Source of the DNA: Isoetes taiwanensis
Taxonomy: Eukaryota > Streptophyta > Lycopodiopsida > Isoetales > Isoetaceae
NCBI GenBank assembly: GCA_021234155.1
Contig: JAJEKV010000005.1
Coordinates: forward strand, 15,437,468 to 15,501,467
Length of the DNA stretch: 64,000 bases
Reading direction: 5' to 3'
The notes under the pieces were generated by a model. The model was not told the DNA's origin. It did not search any database and saw only the letters and a list, made by a program, of their open reading frames with translations. Shown here piece by piece: positions 1 through 10,003 of this stretch. Positions within the stretch are counted from its first letter, which is position 1, and each line of letters opens with the position of its first letter. The position numbers and the translations under genes are program-made.

Positions 1-1360
1 TTTCCCATATATGCTTTTTAATAATAAGCATTATAGTGTAGATTTACCTAAGAGGTTGATTACAATCATGCATGGAATTTCTCTGTATTCTGAACAGTTT
101 TCATGTGGATTAAGCATGTGAGTATCAACCAAAGTTGTCGATTCCTTGCAAAAACTATACTATCTAATGCCTTAATTCGAGTTGTCACTCTCGGGTCACG
201 GAGGGCAACCCTCCGTGCGCAGCACCTTGTTAATTTTATCTTCATTCCAGGCAATTAGCTGTTAGTTAACAACATAGCATACTCCCATACTACAAATGGA
301 CAACTTAATAACCACATGGTATAAGGGGTTTGAACCCTTCTATTGTATAGCTTCTTTTGCACCCAAGTTATAGAACATCTACATACTCAGCTGAATTATT
401 CTCTCTTCACTCAATCAGTGGATAATCATTCCTTGTATATCACCACAAAAATAGAAAAAACAAAAGTACTTACAAGTACAGCTTCACCAATTACATTGGT
501 GATTGTTTTGCTCATATTTAATAGATTCGATAAAAGACAATCAAATCAGGAACTACATTGTTCAAATCCAAACTATTCTTATAGATCCGAGAAGCTGAAT
601 CCCAGATTTAAGATCTGGACATCTAGCAGTTAGACTTGCTAATTCTTGAGTTCTTTGTTGCCACTGTAATGGAATTTATAGGCAGAAATCAAGGAGAATA
701 ATCCCTCTTATATTTTGAACTTTGAGCAAGATGCACAAGAGAAAATTCATGCCACGAATTTAAAGGGTTAAAATCATGCAGATGTATTTTATATAGACAA
801 TTTGCTGCATACATGATTCTTCTAGAAGGTTATTTAAATAATAATTAGAATGTAAAAGCTACTTTAGAGGAATTACTTGAGCATATATTAGCTATTAGAA
901 ACATTTGTAATGATGCAAATACAATTCAATGCAATAGAATTAGAATTCGAAATGCTGACCATTATTTGAAGAGCACAGATAAAGCATGCCAATGAATGAA
1001 GAAACGAATCTCAGAACTTCCATTCCGAAATTTTAGAGGCATCCATTTCGACTTGAAATGGCAAAGAATTGCATTCCGAAATCCAAAGAGTTGCATTTGG
1101 TGCCAAAACATTCCAAAATTCAAATTTGAAAAAAAAACATGGCAGACGGTTTTATACGAACCTAGATACGATGTTTTCTTTCCGAACGTTCTTCTAATCC
1201 ACTGCAAGATCCACAAATCCATCTCCAAATCCCTCTAGTTTGTCTCGTAGTCGACTAAAGACAAAATTAGGGCAGAAGCCCTATTTCGTCGGGCAGCCCC
1301 CTTTTTTTTTTGAATAACTTGCCACGTTGGCATCTTTAAGGAGAGCTATTTTTTTTATCT
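1..1360. other. Non-coding, no gene recognised
   Basis: I see no conserved protein in either strand. The region is AT-rich with short chance ORFs. Around 195-235 there is a motif with ACAAGGTGCTGCGCAC on the minus strand that recurs in the opposite orientation near 11,863-11,905. Around 1,235-1,262 there is a small palindrome centred on TAGTCGACTA, and at 1,270-1,283 a hairpin AGGGCAGAAGCCCT. The recognisable gypsy coding begins near 1,365. Confidence 0.5.
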
Positions 1361-1364
1361 CTCC

Positions 1365-1710
1365 CTAATGGATTGCAACAAGAGCGGTCTTGATGCAGGA
1401 GAAGAGGGTGGTAGCGTATGATTCAAGGAAGATGAACGATGCCGAAACGCGTTACCCAACCCATGACCAAGAGTTGCTAGCAGTAGTGAGAGCATTGCGA
1501 ATATAGAGGCATTATCTATTTGGAAGGAAGTTCCAATTAGATACGGACCATCAAAGTCTATAGTATATCTTCACCCAACCACATCTCAACTTGAGACAAA
1601 GGAGATGGATGGAGTTCCTGGAGGAGTGCGACTTTGTCATCATGTACAAGCTAGGCAAGCTCAATGTAGTTGTGGATGCACTCTCAAGACACCCCTTGAC
1701 GACAAGAGTC
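1365..1710 (+). pseudogene. Gypsy RNase H fragment
   Basis: The translation contains the usual RNase H stretch of Ty3/gypsy polyproteins: LMQEKRVVAYDS, then RYPTHDQELLAVVRAL, LFGRKFQLDTDHQSL and finally KLNVVVDALSRHP at the end of the domain. At least two in-frame stops lie within it (after VVRALRI and after DHQSL). RT upstream is absent, so this is the 5' truncation point of the element. In a live element the domain degrades the RNA strand of the RNA:DNA hybrid during reverse transcription. Confidence 0.8.
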
Positions 1711-1739
1711 CATTGCAATGCCATATCAACGCTCACCAG

Positions 1740-2720
1740 TGAGTTTGGCAAGAAGATAGAAGAAATGTTGTCAACGGACCGAAACTTCAAGGAAGCATGG
1801 GCAAGCCTTTCTAAGGAGGCAACAACGAACAAAGAGAGGGAAACCTTCAAGCATTTTAAGACGGAAGGCAACCTATTGTACGATAAGTATAAATTGTGTG
1901 TAACGGAGTCATCCAGATTCAGGAAATTAATACTCCATGACACACAAAATAGCCCAATAGCCGGCCATGCAGGTTTTTATGAAGACGTACATCAAGATTA
2001 GAAGTAGCTACTTCTGGCCCGGCATGAAGAAGTAGATAGCCAGGTACATTCGAGAATATCAGCTATGTCAGTAGACGAATGCAGAACAACTTCGAATTCT
2101 AGGAGTGTTGGAGCCGTTGCCAGTGCCAAATGCCAAATGGGAAGTAATAAGCATGGACTTCATAACAGGGCTCCCAAGAACTATAAGGGGCAAAGATGCC
2201 TTAATGGTAGTAGTGGACAAATTGTCAAAAATGGCACATTTTATGCCATGCAGGACCACAGATATGGCGTTGGATACCGCCATGTTATTCACAAAGGAAA
2301 TCTTTCGACTCCATGGAATGCCAAGAGAGATAATTTCTGATAGGGATTCGAAGTTCATGAGTGCATTTTGGCAAGATCTCTTCACCACCATCCAGAGAAG
2401 CTCTCGATGAGAACGGCATATCATCCTCAAACGGATGGGCAGATAGAGCGTACGAATTGGATACTTGAAGATATGTTGAGGAATTACGTCTGGAACAAGC
2501 AATTAAAGTGGGACGATTATATTCACTTGCTGGAATTTGCATACAATAACATTAAGCAAGAGTCGTCTCAAATGTCACCGTTCATGATCAACTACAGCTA
2601 CCAATGCTTGACCCCAGACACTTGGCACAATCCCGTGTCCAAGGCAACAATTGGTGGAAGAAGTGAGAGGATATCTTCTAGTAGTAAGAACCGGGCAGAA
2701 GAGTGTAGCCGATAAGTATA
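1740..2720 (+). pseudogene. Gypsy integrase fragment
   Basis: An N-terminal linker (FGKKIEEMLSTDRNFKEAW) is followed by a degenerate H2C2 zinc-binding region near 1,960-2,080 and the integrase core. The core's catalytic acidic residues are visible: D in SMDFITGLPRT (codon at 2,156), D in IISDRDSKF (about 2,335-2,360), and E in HPQTDGQIERTN (about 2,420-2,455). The reading frame changes near 2,000-2,100 and again near 2,390, so no single ORF spans the domain. The family function is insertion of cDNA into the host genome. The match with the second gypsy copy in the window is clear across this region. Confidence 0.85.
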
Positions 2721-2869
2721 GAACAGTAAGAGGGTTCCAAGTAGGGGACAATGTGTAGCTGAAGATCAAAGTCAAGCAAGCGAAGCTCCACATCGGCAAT
2801 TGCAAGAAAGCTCCAGGATGGGCTAGACTATTCAGGATAACCAAAAGAGTAGGTAACCAATTCTACAAG

Positions 2870-2995
2870 TTGGATCTGCCAGCACATCTCAAAATCCATA
2901 AGGCCTTCTATGTAAGTCTCCTGAAGAGGCACACTCCTAGTCCAGAGGAAGTATTGGAGAGAACAGAGTTACTAAAAATGACGGACGACCAGCTT
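2870..2995 (+). pseudogene. Gypsy integrase C-terminus and start of chromodomain (left half)
   Basis: The translation shows LDLPAHLKIHKAFYVSLLKR, the conserved HVSLLK block at the end of plant chromovirus integrases, followed by PSPEEVLERTELLKMTDDQL. It then breaks off at the TIR element that begins at 2,996. The second gypsy copy continues from TEDQVE straight into the chromodomain. In this copy the chromodomain continuation lies 4.1 kb further on at 7,116. Confidence 0.85.
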
Positions 2996-3011
2996 AAGCA
3001 CAATTTCATTA

Positions 3012-3037
3012 TATATGGACTTTCCCTAAGTCCATAT
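3012..3037. repeat. Subterminal hairpin of the TIR element
   Basis: ATATGGACTT and AAGTCCATAT form 10-bp inverted arms around a short TCCCT spacer, immediately inside the left terminal repeat. Subterminal hairpins or repeats are common transposase-binding or structural features of non-autonomous elements. That role here is inference. Confidence 0.55.
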
Positions 3038-3339
3038 GCCTCCGAAATGAACCCAAATTTTTAGAATATAGGGGTTTTTTTTATTAGAATGATGCAAAAT
3101 TTCGGGAATCGTGCAGGTAGATGAGATGGCAGGCGTTGTTTCTATTCAAAGCTTCCGTCCTCTCCATGAATTCTTGGAAGCTCAGTGACTTATTTTCCTC
3201 CTCTTCTACCTCATGTGGAGCCGACTTCTCGATTTGTCAAGACTCTCATAGCCCTTGATTCTGCACAACAATAAAAGTTCGGTTAGAACAAAAGATTATG
3301 TTCCAAGGGCCAAACTGGGCATGGCAAAAAGTTTTTCCC

Positions 3340-4660
3340 CAAGGGCCAAACTGGGCGGGCGCCCAATTTGCCCTAGATGGTGTTGCCTTGCACACTGGAC
3401 GACCCAAGAGCCAAATTTGGAGCCCATTTGTATGAATATTATGTTTAATTATTATGTTTATTAAAGTCCTCTGAACAAGCTTTCTAACGAACTAAAGAAC
3501 ATAGAAAATGGAATCCAAATGCAAAAGTTATGCCAAAAGTTCTATTCTGCCACCCTGGAACCCCTTAAATGGTTCCGGGGTGGCAGAATAGATTTGTTTG
3601 GCATGACGTTTGCATCCGGACTCCGTTTGCGACGTCCTTTAGCTCGTTGAAAAACTTGTTCAGAGATCTTTGATAAAAATATCTAATTGGGCATAATGTT
3701 TATACAAATTGTCCCCAAATTTGGCTCAAATTGGGCGGGCGCCCAATTTAAGGGCTTCTGGGGTGGCAGAATAGATTTTTTGGCATAATTTTTGCATCCA
3801 GAGTCCGATTTTGGCATTTTTTATCTCGTTGGAAAGCTTCTTCAAAGAGCTTTGATGGAGGCACTAATGAAGCATACTATTTAGAGAAATAGGCTCGTAA
3901 ATTTGACTCAAATTGGGCGGGCGCCCAATTTAAGGGGTTCCGGGGTGGCAGAATAGATTTTTTGGCATAACTTTTGCATCCAGACTCCGATTTTCGCATT
4001 TTTTATTTCTTTGGAAAGCTTCTTCAGAGGGCTTTGATAGAGGCACTAATGAAGCATACTATCTATAGAAATAGGCTCGTAAATTTGACTCAAATTGGGC
4101 GGGCAATTTAAGGGGTTCCGGGGAGAATAAATTTTTGGCATAACTTTTGCATCAAGACTCGATTTTGGCATTTTTATTTCGTTGGAAAGCTTCTTCAGAG
4201 GGCTTTGATAGAGCACTAATGAAGCATACTATTTATAGAGATGGGCTCGTAAATTGGGCTCAAATTGGGCGGGCGCCCAATTTAAGGGTTCCGGGGGTGG
4301 CGGAATAGATTTTTTTGGCATAACTTTTGCATCCAGACTCCGATTTTGGCATTTTTTATCTCGTTGGAAAGCTTGTTCAGAGGGCTTTGATAGAGCACTA
4401 ATGAAGCATACTATTTATAGAGATGGGCTCATAAATTGGGCTCAAATTGGGCGGCGCCCAATTTAAGGGGTTCCGGTGGCGTAATAGTTTTTGGCATAAC
4501 TTTTGCATCCGGACTCCGATTTTGGCATTTTTTATCTCGTTGGAAAGCTTGTTCAGAGGGCTTTGATAGAGCACTAATGAAGCATACTATTTACAGAGAT
4601 GGGCTCATAAATTGGGCTTAAATTGGGCGGGCGCCCAATTTGAGGGGCTCAAGGGTGGTA
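3340..4660. repeat. Tandem array, 170-182 bp units with 22-bp GC palindrome
   Basis: A unit of about 180 bp repeats head to tail. Each unit has an inverted repeat with arms AAATTGGGC and GCCCAATTT around GGGC, then a block reading GGGGTTCCGGGGTGGCAGAA, TTTTGGCATAACTTTTGCAT, CTCGTTGGAAAGCTT and GGGCTTTGATAGAG. The GGGCGGGC core starts at 3,733, 3,915, 4,097, 4,267, 4,449 and 4,625, giving spacings of 182, 182, 170, 182 and 176. One core has lost GCCC (4,097) and one has lost a G (4,449). A diverged first core lies at 3,348-3,369. The short ORFs across units are artefacts of the repetition. Confidence 0.9.
3470..3665. repeat. Head-to-head inverted first unit of the array
   Basis: About 95 bp (3,470-3,565) is the reverse complement of the array unit, and the following 95 bp (3,568-3,665) is in the normal orientation. 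The best-matched inner arms are at 3,541-3,562 and 3,570-3,591, including TCTATTCTGCCACCC and GGGTGGCAGAATAGA. The array thus starts with a foldback that could form a long hairpin. Confidence 0.75.
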
Positions 4661-5699
4661 TAGTGTAGGTTTCTCGACATAACTTTTGGTTTTGGACTCG
4701 CTTTTTAGCGCATTTAGCTCGTTGGAATGCTTGTTCCGAGTGCTTGAAGGGGCTCTATGCTGGTGGGCAACATGCATGTCGAATAGCAAGATAAGAGAAA
4801 AGCAAGGACATGTATCCCCACCAAAAGCAAGAAAAGGAAGGATCATCCATGTCAAAAAGTAGGGGAACAACATTTGATGTGCATATATAAAGCATGTAAG
4901 GAGGACAAAACTATATAAAAAGAACTAAAAGCAATAAAAAATGAAATGCACTAACCTTTCACGGTCTTAGACATGCAAAAATGCTTCAAAAAGTCTTCTA
5001 AAAGATGGGCACCTTCCTGGACGAAAGCACACCCAATGGAGGAGGAAGAAAACAACCACCTTGGTAAAATCTAAAATGATGTCCTAATATTTGAAAAGCA
5101 TGGATAAAGGTTGCATGGAGGATGGCACGTGGCATCATAAAGGAAAGATCATGGGGATATTTGGTGGGCCCATAATGCATCACAAAATAAACCCCCTTTT
5201 TTATGACTATTTAAAATTTAAAATAAAGTTGCCACGTGTGTGGTTATTGAAATTCAAAATTCAAATTTGAATTTCCCCCCCTCGACTTAATATTGCCAAA
5301 AGCTCTTACTACCCATTCTATGTTCTCGACATCTTGCCATCCATCTTTGGCGCTCTTGACTAGCCGTTTTGCCACCACAAGGTAGATTTTGTCTTTTTTA
5401 TTCGCACATAGCATATACTAGTGTAATGCACTACTACTTTTGTAGTTTTTTTTTGAAGTTGTAATCTTATTGCTATTCTAGAGTAGTTTTTATTGTAATT
5501 TAAATGTTTAATCGTGTGTTGATCTCCTTTGGTTAATGCTCTTAGCTAAGAGTTGCATTATGCATTGCGACACTCATGATGAGATGATGAGACACATCTT
5601 AGGCTTCAAGAAGAGGTTCGAGCTTTTATCTGAAATCACATAGCTAGTTGTGGCAGGATTTGAATTAAGGATGTGCAGGCACAGCATGCTGAAGACCAA

Positions 5700-5950
5700 A
5701 TCTCGTGCAACGAAATGGGATGCGCCCAATTTTATGCACATATAAGGCCGAATCTTATGCACTGAAATAGGGCAGACGGCCAATTTGGAGAGCCCAAATA
5801 AGGCGGGCGCTCAATTTTGTAGGCCCAAATTGGGCGAGCGCCCAATTTAAGGGCAAAAAAAAAAAAAAAAAAAATTTTAGCCCATAAATTGGGCGGACGC
5901 CCAATTTGATTGGCCCAGAATTGGTTGTCTATCCAATTTGGGCTCATTAA
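5700..5950. repeat. Second cluster of AATTGGGC...GCCCAATT palindromes
   Basis: Variants of the same inverted motif as in the 3.3-4.7 kb array recur at short spacing: around 5,800-5,815, 5,829-5,850 and 5,888-5,909, plus half-sites at 5,722 and 5,925. They are separated by about 30-60 bp rather than 180 bp, with a poly(A) run (5,856-5,874) between two copies. This ties the region to the array within the same TIR element. Confidence 0.75.
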
Positions 5951-6410
5951 TGTGAGTCATTTTTTCTCTCTCCTTTTTTTAAAGACATTTTCACCAAGTT
6001 TTGATATGATTTTCATGTGTATTATGCTTGAAATGAGGCGTACCAATTTGTAATGATATATCTTTCATCGTGTGTGACCAGTTTCTAGGATTGAAGATCC
6101 ATAACCGAAGGGTTCCCGACATTCAAAGGTGGACGCCCGGGTTGCCAAAGGGTTTGTTGCCCATGGAGGGTGCGAGATACTCTAGGGGAGCCTAAAGACT
6201 CGAACCATGATGTTGTGCATCAGATTGACATTGAGCCAAAGACCTTCAAGTCTAAAGAAAGGCGGTGGAAGATGTAATGGGGCAACACCATTAACTAGGT
6301 ATACCTTGAATAATTAGAATGTGACATCCGGCGGGCATGGCATCACAATATCTTCTAAATAGTCTCGTATTTTCTTCTGAGGCATCGATGTTACAGATCT
6401 CGACCAAAAA

Positions 6411-6426
6411 TAATGAAATTGTGCTT
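6411..6426 (+). repeat. Internal copy of the element's right terminus
   Basis: TAATGAAATTGTGCTT is identical to the right end of the TIR element. It is followed at once by TTTGGACTATTTCATTATAT, which resembles the left subterminal sequence. This looks like a former element boundary inside the larger element, for example a shorter unit (2,996-6,426) joined to a 685-bp unit (to 7,111). Confidence 0.6.
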
Positions 6427-7115
6427 TTTGGACTATTTCATTATATATGGACTACTACAATGACAAAGCTATATGTGCCATCCAAGACTTGAGCTCTTTG
6501 GACTTTTTAACAAGAAGGCAATTTCATCGGTTGGCACTATCTATTGTCTCAGATATCGGCGGTCTCACCGTAAGAACATGAATGTCCATTTGACGAGCCA
6601 TCCGTGAAGTTCTTCTTTGTGAGATTTCTCTCTTGCAACCGGACGATTCATTTGTACAAAATGTAAATAGGTATGTGATTTCATATATTTTACATATTTC
6701 AATAACATGTGCACATCTTTGATGATGATGAGAGGTTGACCGGGCACATTGGGCCTCTAGTTTTTGAGTTTGAGTGACCACCATGTACCACCAAAGCGTC
6801 AAGCCATCACCGCGAAGCATTGGTCCGTGAAAAGATAAACCTATGCCCGTGTGATGTCTTGTGTCTAACGTGGGAGATGGAAGCCAATTACTGCTAGTGA
6901 CTACATAGAGATAGAGACTATCGACTATGTTTGGGAACCGTCAAACAAGAAGAAGATACCCGATACTATCACGATACACGTGCAGCTGTGAAGGCATATG
7001 CAGTACTTGCAGGGGATGTCAATTAGTGTATGAAAAAGAGTCATTCATGCAAGTGCATTAAAAAATGGTCCATAAATTCAGGTATTGTCCAAAATTAATG
7101 AAATTGTGCTTGCTT

Positions 7116-7210
7116 GAGATCGTTCCAGAGGTTCTTCTTGACAGGTCCTACAACAAAACAAGAAGATCCCGATTTCTCCAATACCTAGTGAAATGGACGC
7201 ACTTGCCTGT
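7116..7210 (+). pseudogene. Gypsy chromodomain (right half, beyond insertion)
   Basis: The translation reads EIVPEVLLDRSYNK, then RFLQYLVKW and THLPVEDVLNQI, followed by a stop. Aromatic and W residues of a chromodomain are visible (YLVKW). The minus-strand element has the matching EIVPGLLLDKSF and HLPVEDND blocks, here with two extra stops. Chromodomains on chromovirus integrases bind modified histone H3 and steer insertion to heterochromatin. This piece joins in frame to the left half at 2,870-2,995 once the TIR element and one GCTT copy are removed. Confidence 0.8.
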
Positions 7211-8004
7211 GGAAGACGTACTAAATCAGATTTAGAGAAGCAGTACCCCCAATTCATGGAGCAATGCAAGGGTCGGCTCGTCACCGAAGTAGTCGACACC
7301 GAACCGATAGGTGCGTGTGAAGTAGATTAAGAAGTCTACTCCCGTCGCCACGGAAGTAGACGAAATTGAGAGATAAGAGGTTATTTGATCATACATTGAT
7401 AGGAAAGCACCTCTAGTCAATGCCCACTATGGAAAGAACACCATCCTTCACGCCAAAGGCGATGAAAGGTGTAGGCATGAGTGATCATGATAGGGTGTTG
7501 TCTCCACGGTCAATATGGAAGAAACATCATCTTCCTACGCCAGGAGATTAGTCTTGCATCCATATAATTAATTAAGTGTAATTAAATGGGTGGTTCCCTA
7601 ATAACCAACTTTAGAATAAATAAATGTGTACTAACGTAGTGTTGGACCTGCAGGCCAATAGGAGAGTCTAGTGGCAGGAGGGTCGCACTGCAAAGACTTG
7701 CAACACATGTTTTATCATAATGTGTCGCAAGGAGACCAAATGGACCTTAAATTATAGAATTTTGAAACTCTGTTAATGATAATTGTGCAAACCATAAAAT
7801 TTTGTGAATATTAAATGATAATGTAAGGGTTGAGAGATCACCTCACTATAGTATGTTATGGAACAAGTGACGTGATTATAACATTTAAACTTAAATATTA
7901 CCTTGGGGTAACTGTGATGTAAAATTGCATGCATGGAATGTGTTGTAGGAATCTTGCAGGTTTCCAAGGAGGGGAGACACGTGATGATGAGGATATCATC
8001 AATT

Positions 8005-8018
8005 CAAAGTGGGGAGAT
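8005..8018 (+). promoter_or_regulatory. Gypsy polypurine tract
   Basis: AAAGTGGGGAGAT lies directly before TGTAACGTTCC, the probable 3' LTR start. The related element has AAAGGGGGAGAA before TGTGACGTTCC. A polypurine tract primes plus-strand DNA synthesis in LTR retrotransposons. Confidence 0.7.
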
Positions 8019-8340
8019 TGTAACGTTCCAGCATAATATACGGTCCAATACGTATATTATACTACCACGCCATGCGTACATGTCACCGTGACAAGTATTT
8101 GAGAGTCATAAAGGGTTGCACCTAGGGGGCAACCTCGTATGTTGCACATGTCTATTAAACATGTGCAATTAAACCCCTTTGCCAAATGGCAAAGCCCCAT
8201 TGGTCCCTTCTAACCTAAACCTAAAAGGTCATGTAAAAGGAACAAAAGGGGAAACCCTAAACCTTTTCCATTTTCGCATTAATACACCAATTGATCTAGC
8301 TAGCAATAGAAATAAATATTGTTTCTCTATTTCCAACAGA
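8019..8340 (+). repeat. 3' LTR start of the first gypsy element
   Basis: The LTR starts TGTAACGTTCCAG and has the same organisation as the LTRs of the 27-38 kb element, which start TGTGACGTTCCAG: a palindromic segment, then a CCTAAACC-rich block. Around 8,210-8,270 there is AACCTAAACC and AAACCCTAAACC. A matching LTR end (CA) could not be located, so the right edge is approximate and the LTR may be truncated. Confidence 0.6.
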
Positions 8341-9331
8341 ATGTTTGTGACATAATTCACATCCCTCCTCCTCAGCTCAACTCAACTCTGTTCAATTCAA
8401 TTCTCTCTGCATGCATTGTGGTAAGTTGTTATTTTTCTTCTAACCCCCTCACATCTTCTCTTATTCCTTCCATGGGTTCCACTGGGGGGATACATAGACA
8501 TGCCATTTGCATTACTCAAGTTGACCAAAACCCGATTGTATACAACAATTTCTTATCCAAACTCCCTCCCATATGGTTATATTAACTATAAAGGAACACA
8601 AACCATGCATTATATTTAGTTTGTCAAGAATACAATTACACGGCAACCCATTTCCTTAAATGTATGCAAACTCAATTTTGCAGTTCTTCCTCCTTGCCAA
8701 TGTCACTTATATTTGGAAGTTGGTTACTAGGGGTATACGATGATGATCCCCGACGTGGTAGAACTTAAAAGCTTATACATGTCCTCCACTTTGGCTGCTC
8801 GTTGGCAGTGGGACAAAAACTAGCTAGTTTGTAAAAAGACTAGTCTAGACCAGTAAAAGTTGGTTTACAGATTACTGTGGCTGGTTTACTGGTTGGTTTA
8901 CAGATTACTGTGGCTGGTTATTGATGTCGTATGCATTTGGAGTTCTTGAACTTCTTCAAGAACTATACTCGTGTTACTCTTTCTCAATCAAATCAGGTAT
9001 CTAATCACTTTGCAGAAGCTAGAAGCTGTGCATTTTGGACAACAAGCTCGCTTAACCTATTCTTTGAGGCATTTGAAATTTGCACCTTAATGCAATCCCT
9101 CCAGAGATTGGCAAATGCAAAAAGGCAAGCCACTGTTGTGCCCTACTGGTGCAATCCTCGTAGTGGCAGTAGAAATATAAAGGAAGCCATTTTCAGCATC
9201 AAGCACATAAGATTTTCACTATTCTATCAAAGTAGTGTATTTGATAAATAGCAGTTTTGCATTTTTAAGCTAATAATTATGTGCTGCTATAGGGTTTCAC
9301 CAGCTCATATTTACTTTGACATCATTGCAGG
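8341..9331. other. Non-coding stretch with a 33-bp tandem duplication
   Basis: No recognisable protein. A 33-bp unit (TTGGTTTACAGATTACTGTG...) is duplicated at 8,860-8,892 and 8,893-8,918. The open frame at 8,931-9,251 has no recognisable domain and I do not call it a gene. The end of this stretch (TTTGACATCATTGCAG at 9,315-9,330) looks like a splice acceptor just before the stress-protein fragment. Confidence 0.5.
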
Positions 9332-9661
9332 ATGCCACTACTTTCTCCACGGGCTGGACAACGAAAGATTGCAATTGCAGTTGATCTGAGCGATGAGAGT
9401 GCCTATGCAGTTTGATGGACTATTGAGAACTATATACGACCTAGCGATAATGTCATTCTTCTGCACGTCAGACCAACAAGTGTTCTATATGGGACTGATT
9501 GGGGAGTAGTTGATCATTCTGTTGCAGATAATGACGAAGAATCACAGCATAAAATGGAAGATGATTTTGATGCCTTTACATCATCAAAGATGAATAAAAG
9601 GCTTTGTTCGAAGATGGAGCTTTGGCATGATCACATTGAAAACAAGACTGGGGCATTGTAA
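9332..9661 (+). pseudogene. Universal stress protein (PHOS32/34-like) fragment
   Basis: The translation has the typical N-terminus of plant USP-domain phosphoproteins: MPLLSPRAGQRKIAIAVDLS, then DESAYAV, NVILLHVRPTSVLYGTDWG and EDDFDAFTSSK. USP folds bind ATP or AMP and act in stress signalling in the cytosol. An in-frame TGA at 9,413-9,415 replaces the basic residue expected before W in the AV-x-W motif. After DAFTSSK the sequence jumps to MNKRLCSKMELWHD, which looks like the later KERLCLEVERL region of the family, so a central segment is missing and the glycine-rich nucleotide-binding motif near the C-terminus is not visible. The frame stops at 9,659. A possible splice acceptor lies just upstream. 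I call it a decayed gene fragment. Confidence 0.8.
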
Positions 9662-10003
9662 ATTCTCTGGAAACTTTTGAGTCGATGAAAAACTTTTGTC
9701 TATGTGGCTCATGTTTTGGCTGGGGCAAACATTTATCTGTGGCTCATGTTTTGGCTATGGCAATTTCAAGACTGCGTGCATGCAAAACCTCAGCATTAAA
9801 TCTAACAAACCTCAAGATCAAATATAACTGTAAATTGTCCAAGAGATGCACCTTTATTAAATTCAAGGAACGTCAACTTCATCAGAAATATGATGTTAAA
9901 ACCAAGCTTAACATTTTGCTTTGTGAATTATAATAGAACGTTTGTAAGAATGCATGCATGCGTTGGTATTTTTATAAGTACAAATTGGTTCTTAACACCC
10001 ATG
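9662..10003. other. Non-coding
   Basis: The stretch follows the stress-protein fragment. GTGGCTCATGTTTTGGCT is repeated at 9,703-9,720 and 9,741-9,758. I see nothing else in it. Confidence 0.4.

Larger units (their letters stand above)
2996..7111. mobile_element. 4.1-kb TIR DNA element inserted in the gypsy chromodomain
   Basis: The left end is AAGCACAATTTCATTA (2,996-3,011). The right end is its exact reverse complement (7,096-7,111). After three ambiguous A/T positions both ends continue with TGGAC. The element is flanked by a direct GCTT (2,992-2,995 and 7,112-7,115), and removing it restores the chromodomain coding sequence, so the boundaries are well supported. I find no transposase ORF. 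It contains a tandem array with palindromic GC motifs (3,340-4,660), a second palindrome cluster (5,700-5,945) and an internal copy of the right terminus at 6,411-6,426. A 4-bp duplication does not match hAT, Mutator, CACTA or Harbinger, so the superfamily is unassigned. Confidence 0.75.
1365..8340 (+). mobile_element. Ty3/gypsy chromodomain retrotransposon, 5'-truncated and interrupted
   Basis: In order, the + strand holds RNase H, the integrase zinc-finger and core, a chromodomain, a polypurine tract and the start of a 3' LTR. This is the chromovirus order. Gag, protease and most of RT are missing on the left. The chromodomain is split by a 4.1-kb TIR element (2,996-7,111) and resumes at 7,116. 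Several frame changes and stop codons show that the copy is dead. The integrase and chromodomain segments closely resemble those of the minus-strand element at 27,078-38,106, so both belong to one family. The right boundary is uncertain because no LTR end could be found after 8,019. Confidence 0.85.

Noticed and set aside
4254-4621. Two 60-70 aa near-identical frames
   Set aside because: Both are translations of the same tandem repeat unit, not genes.
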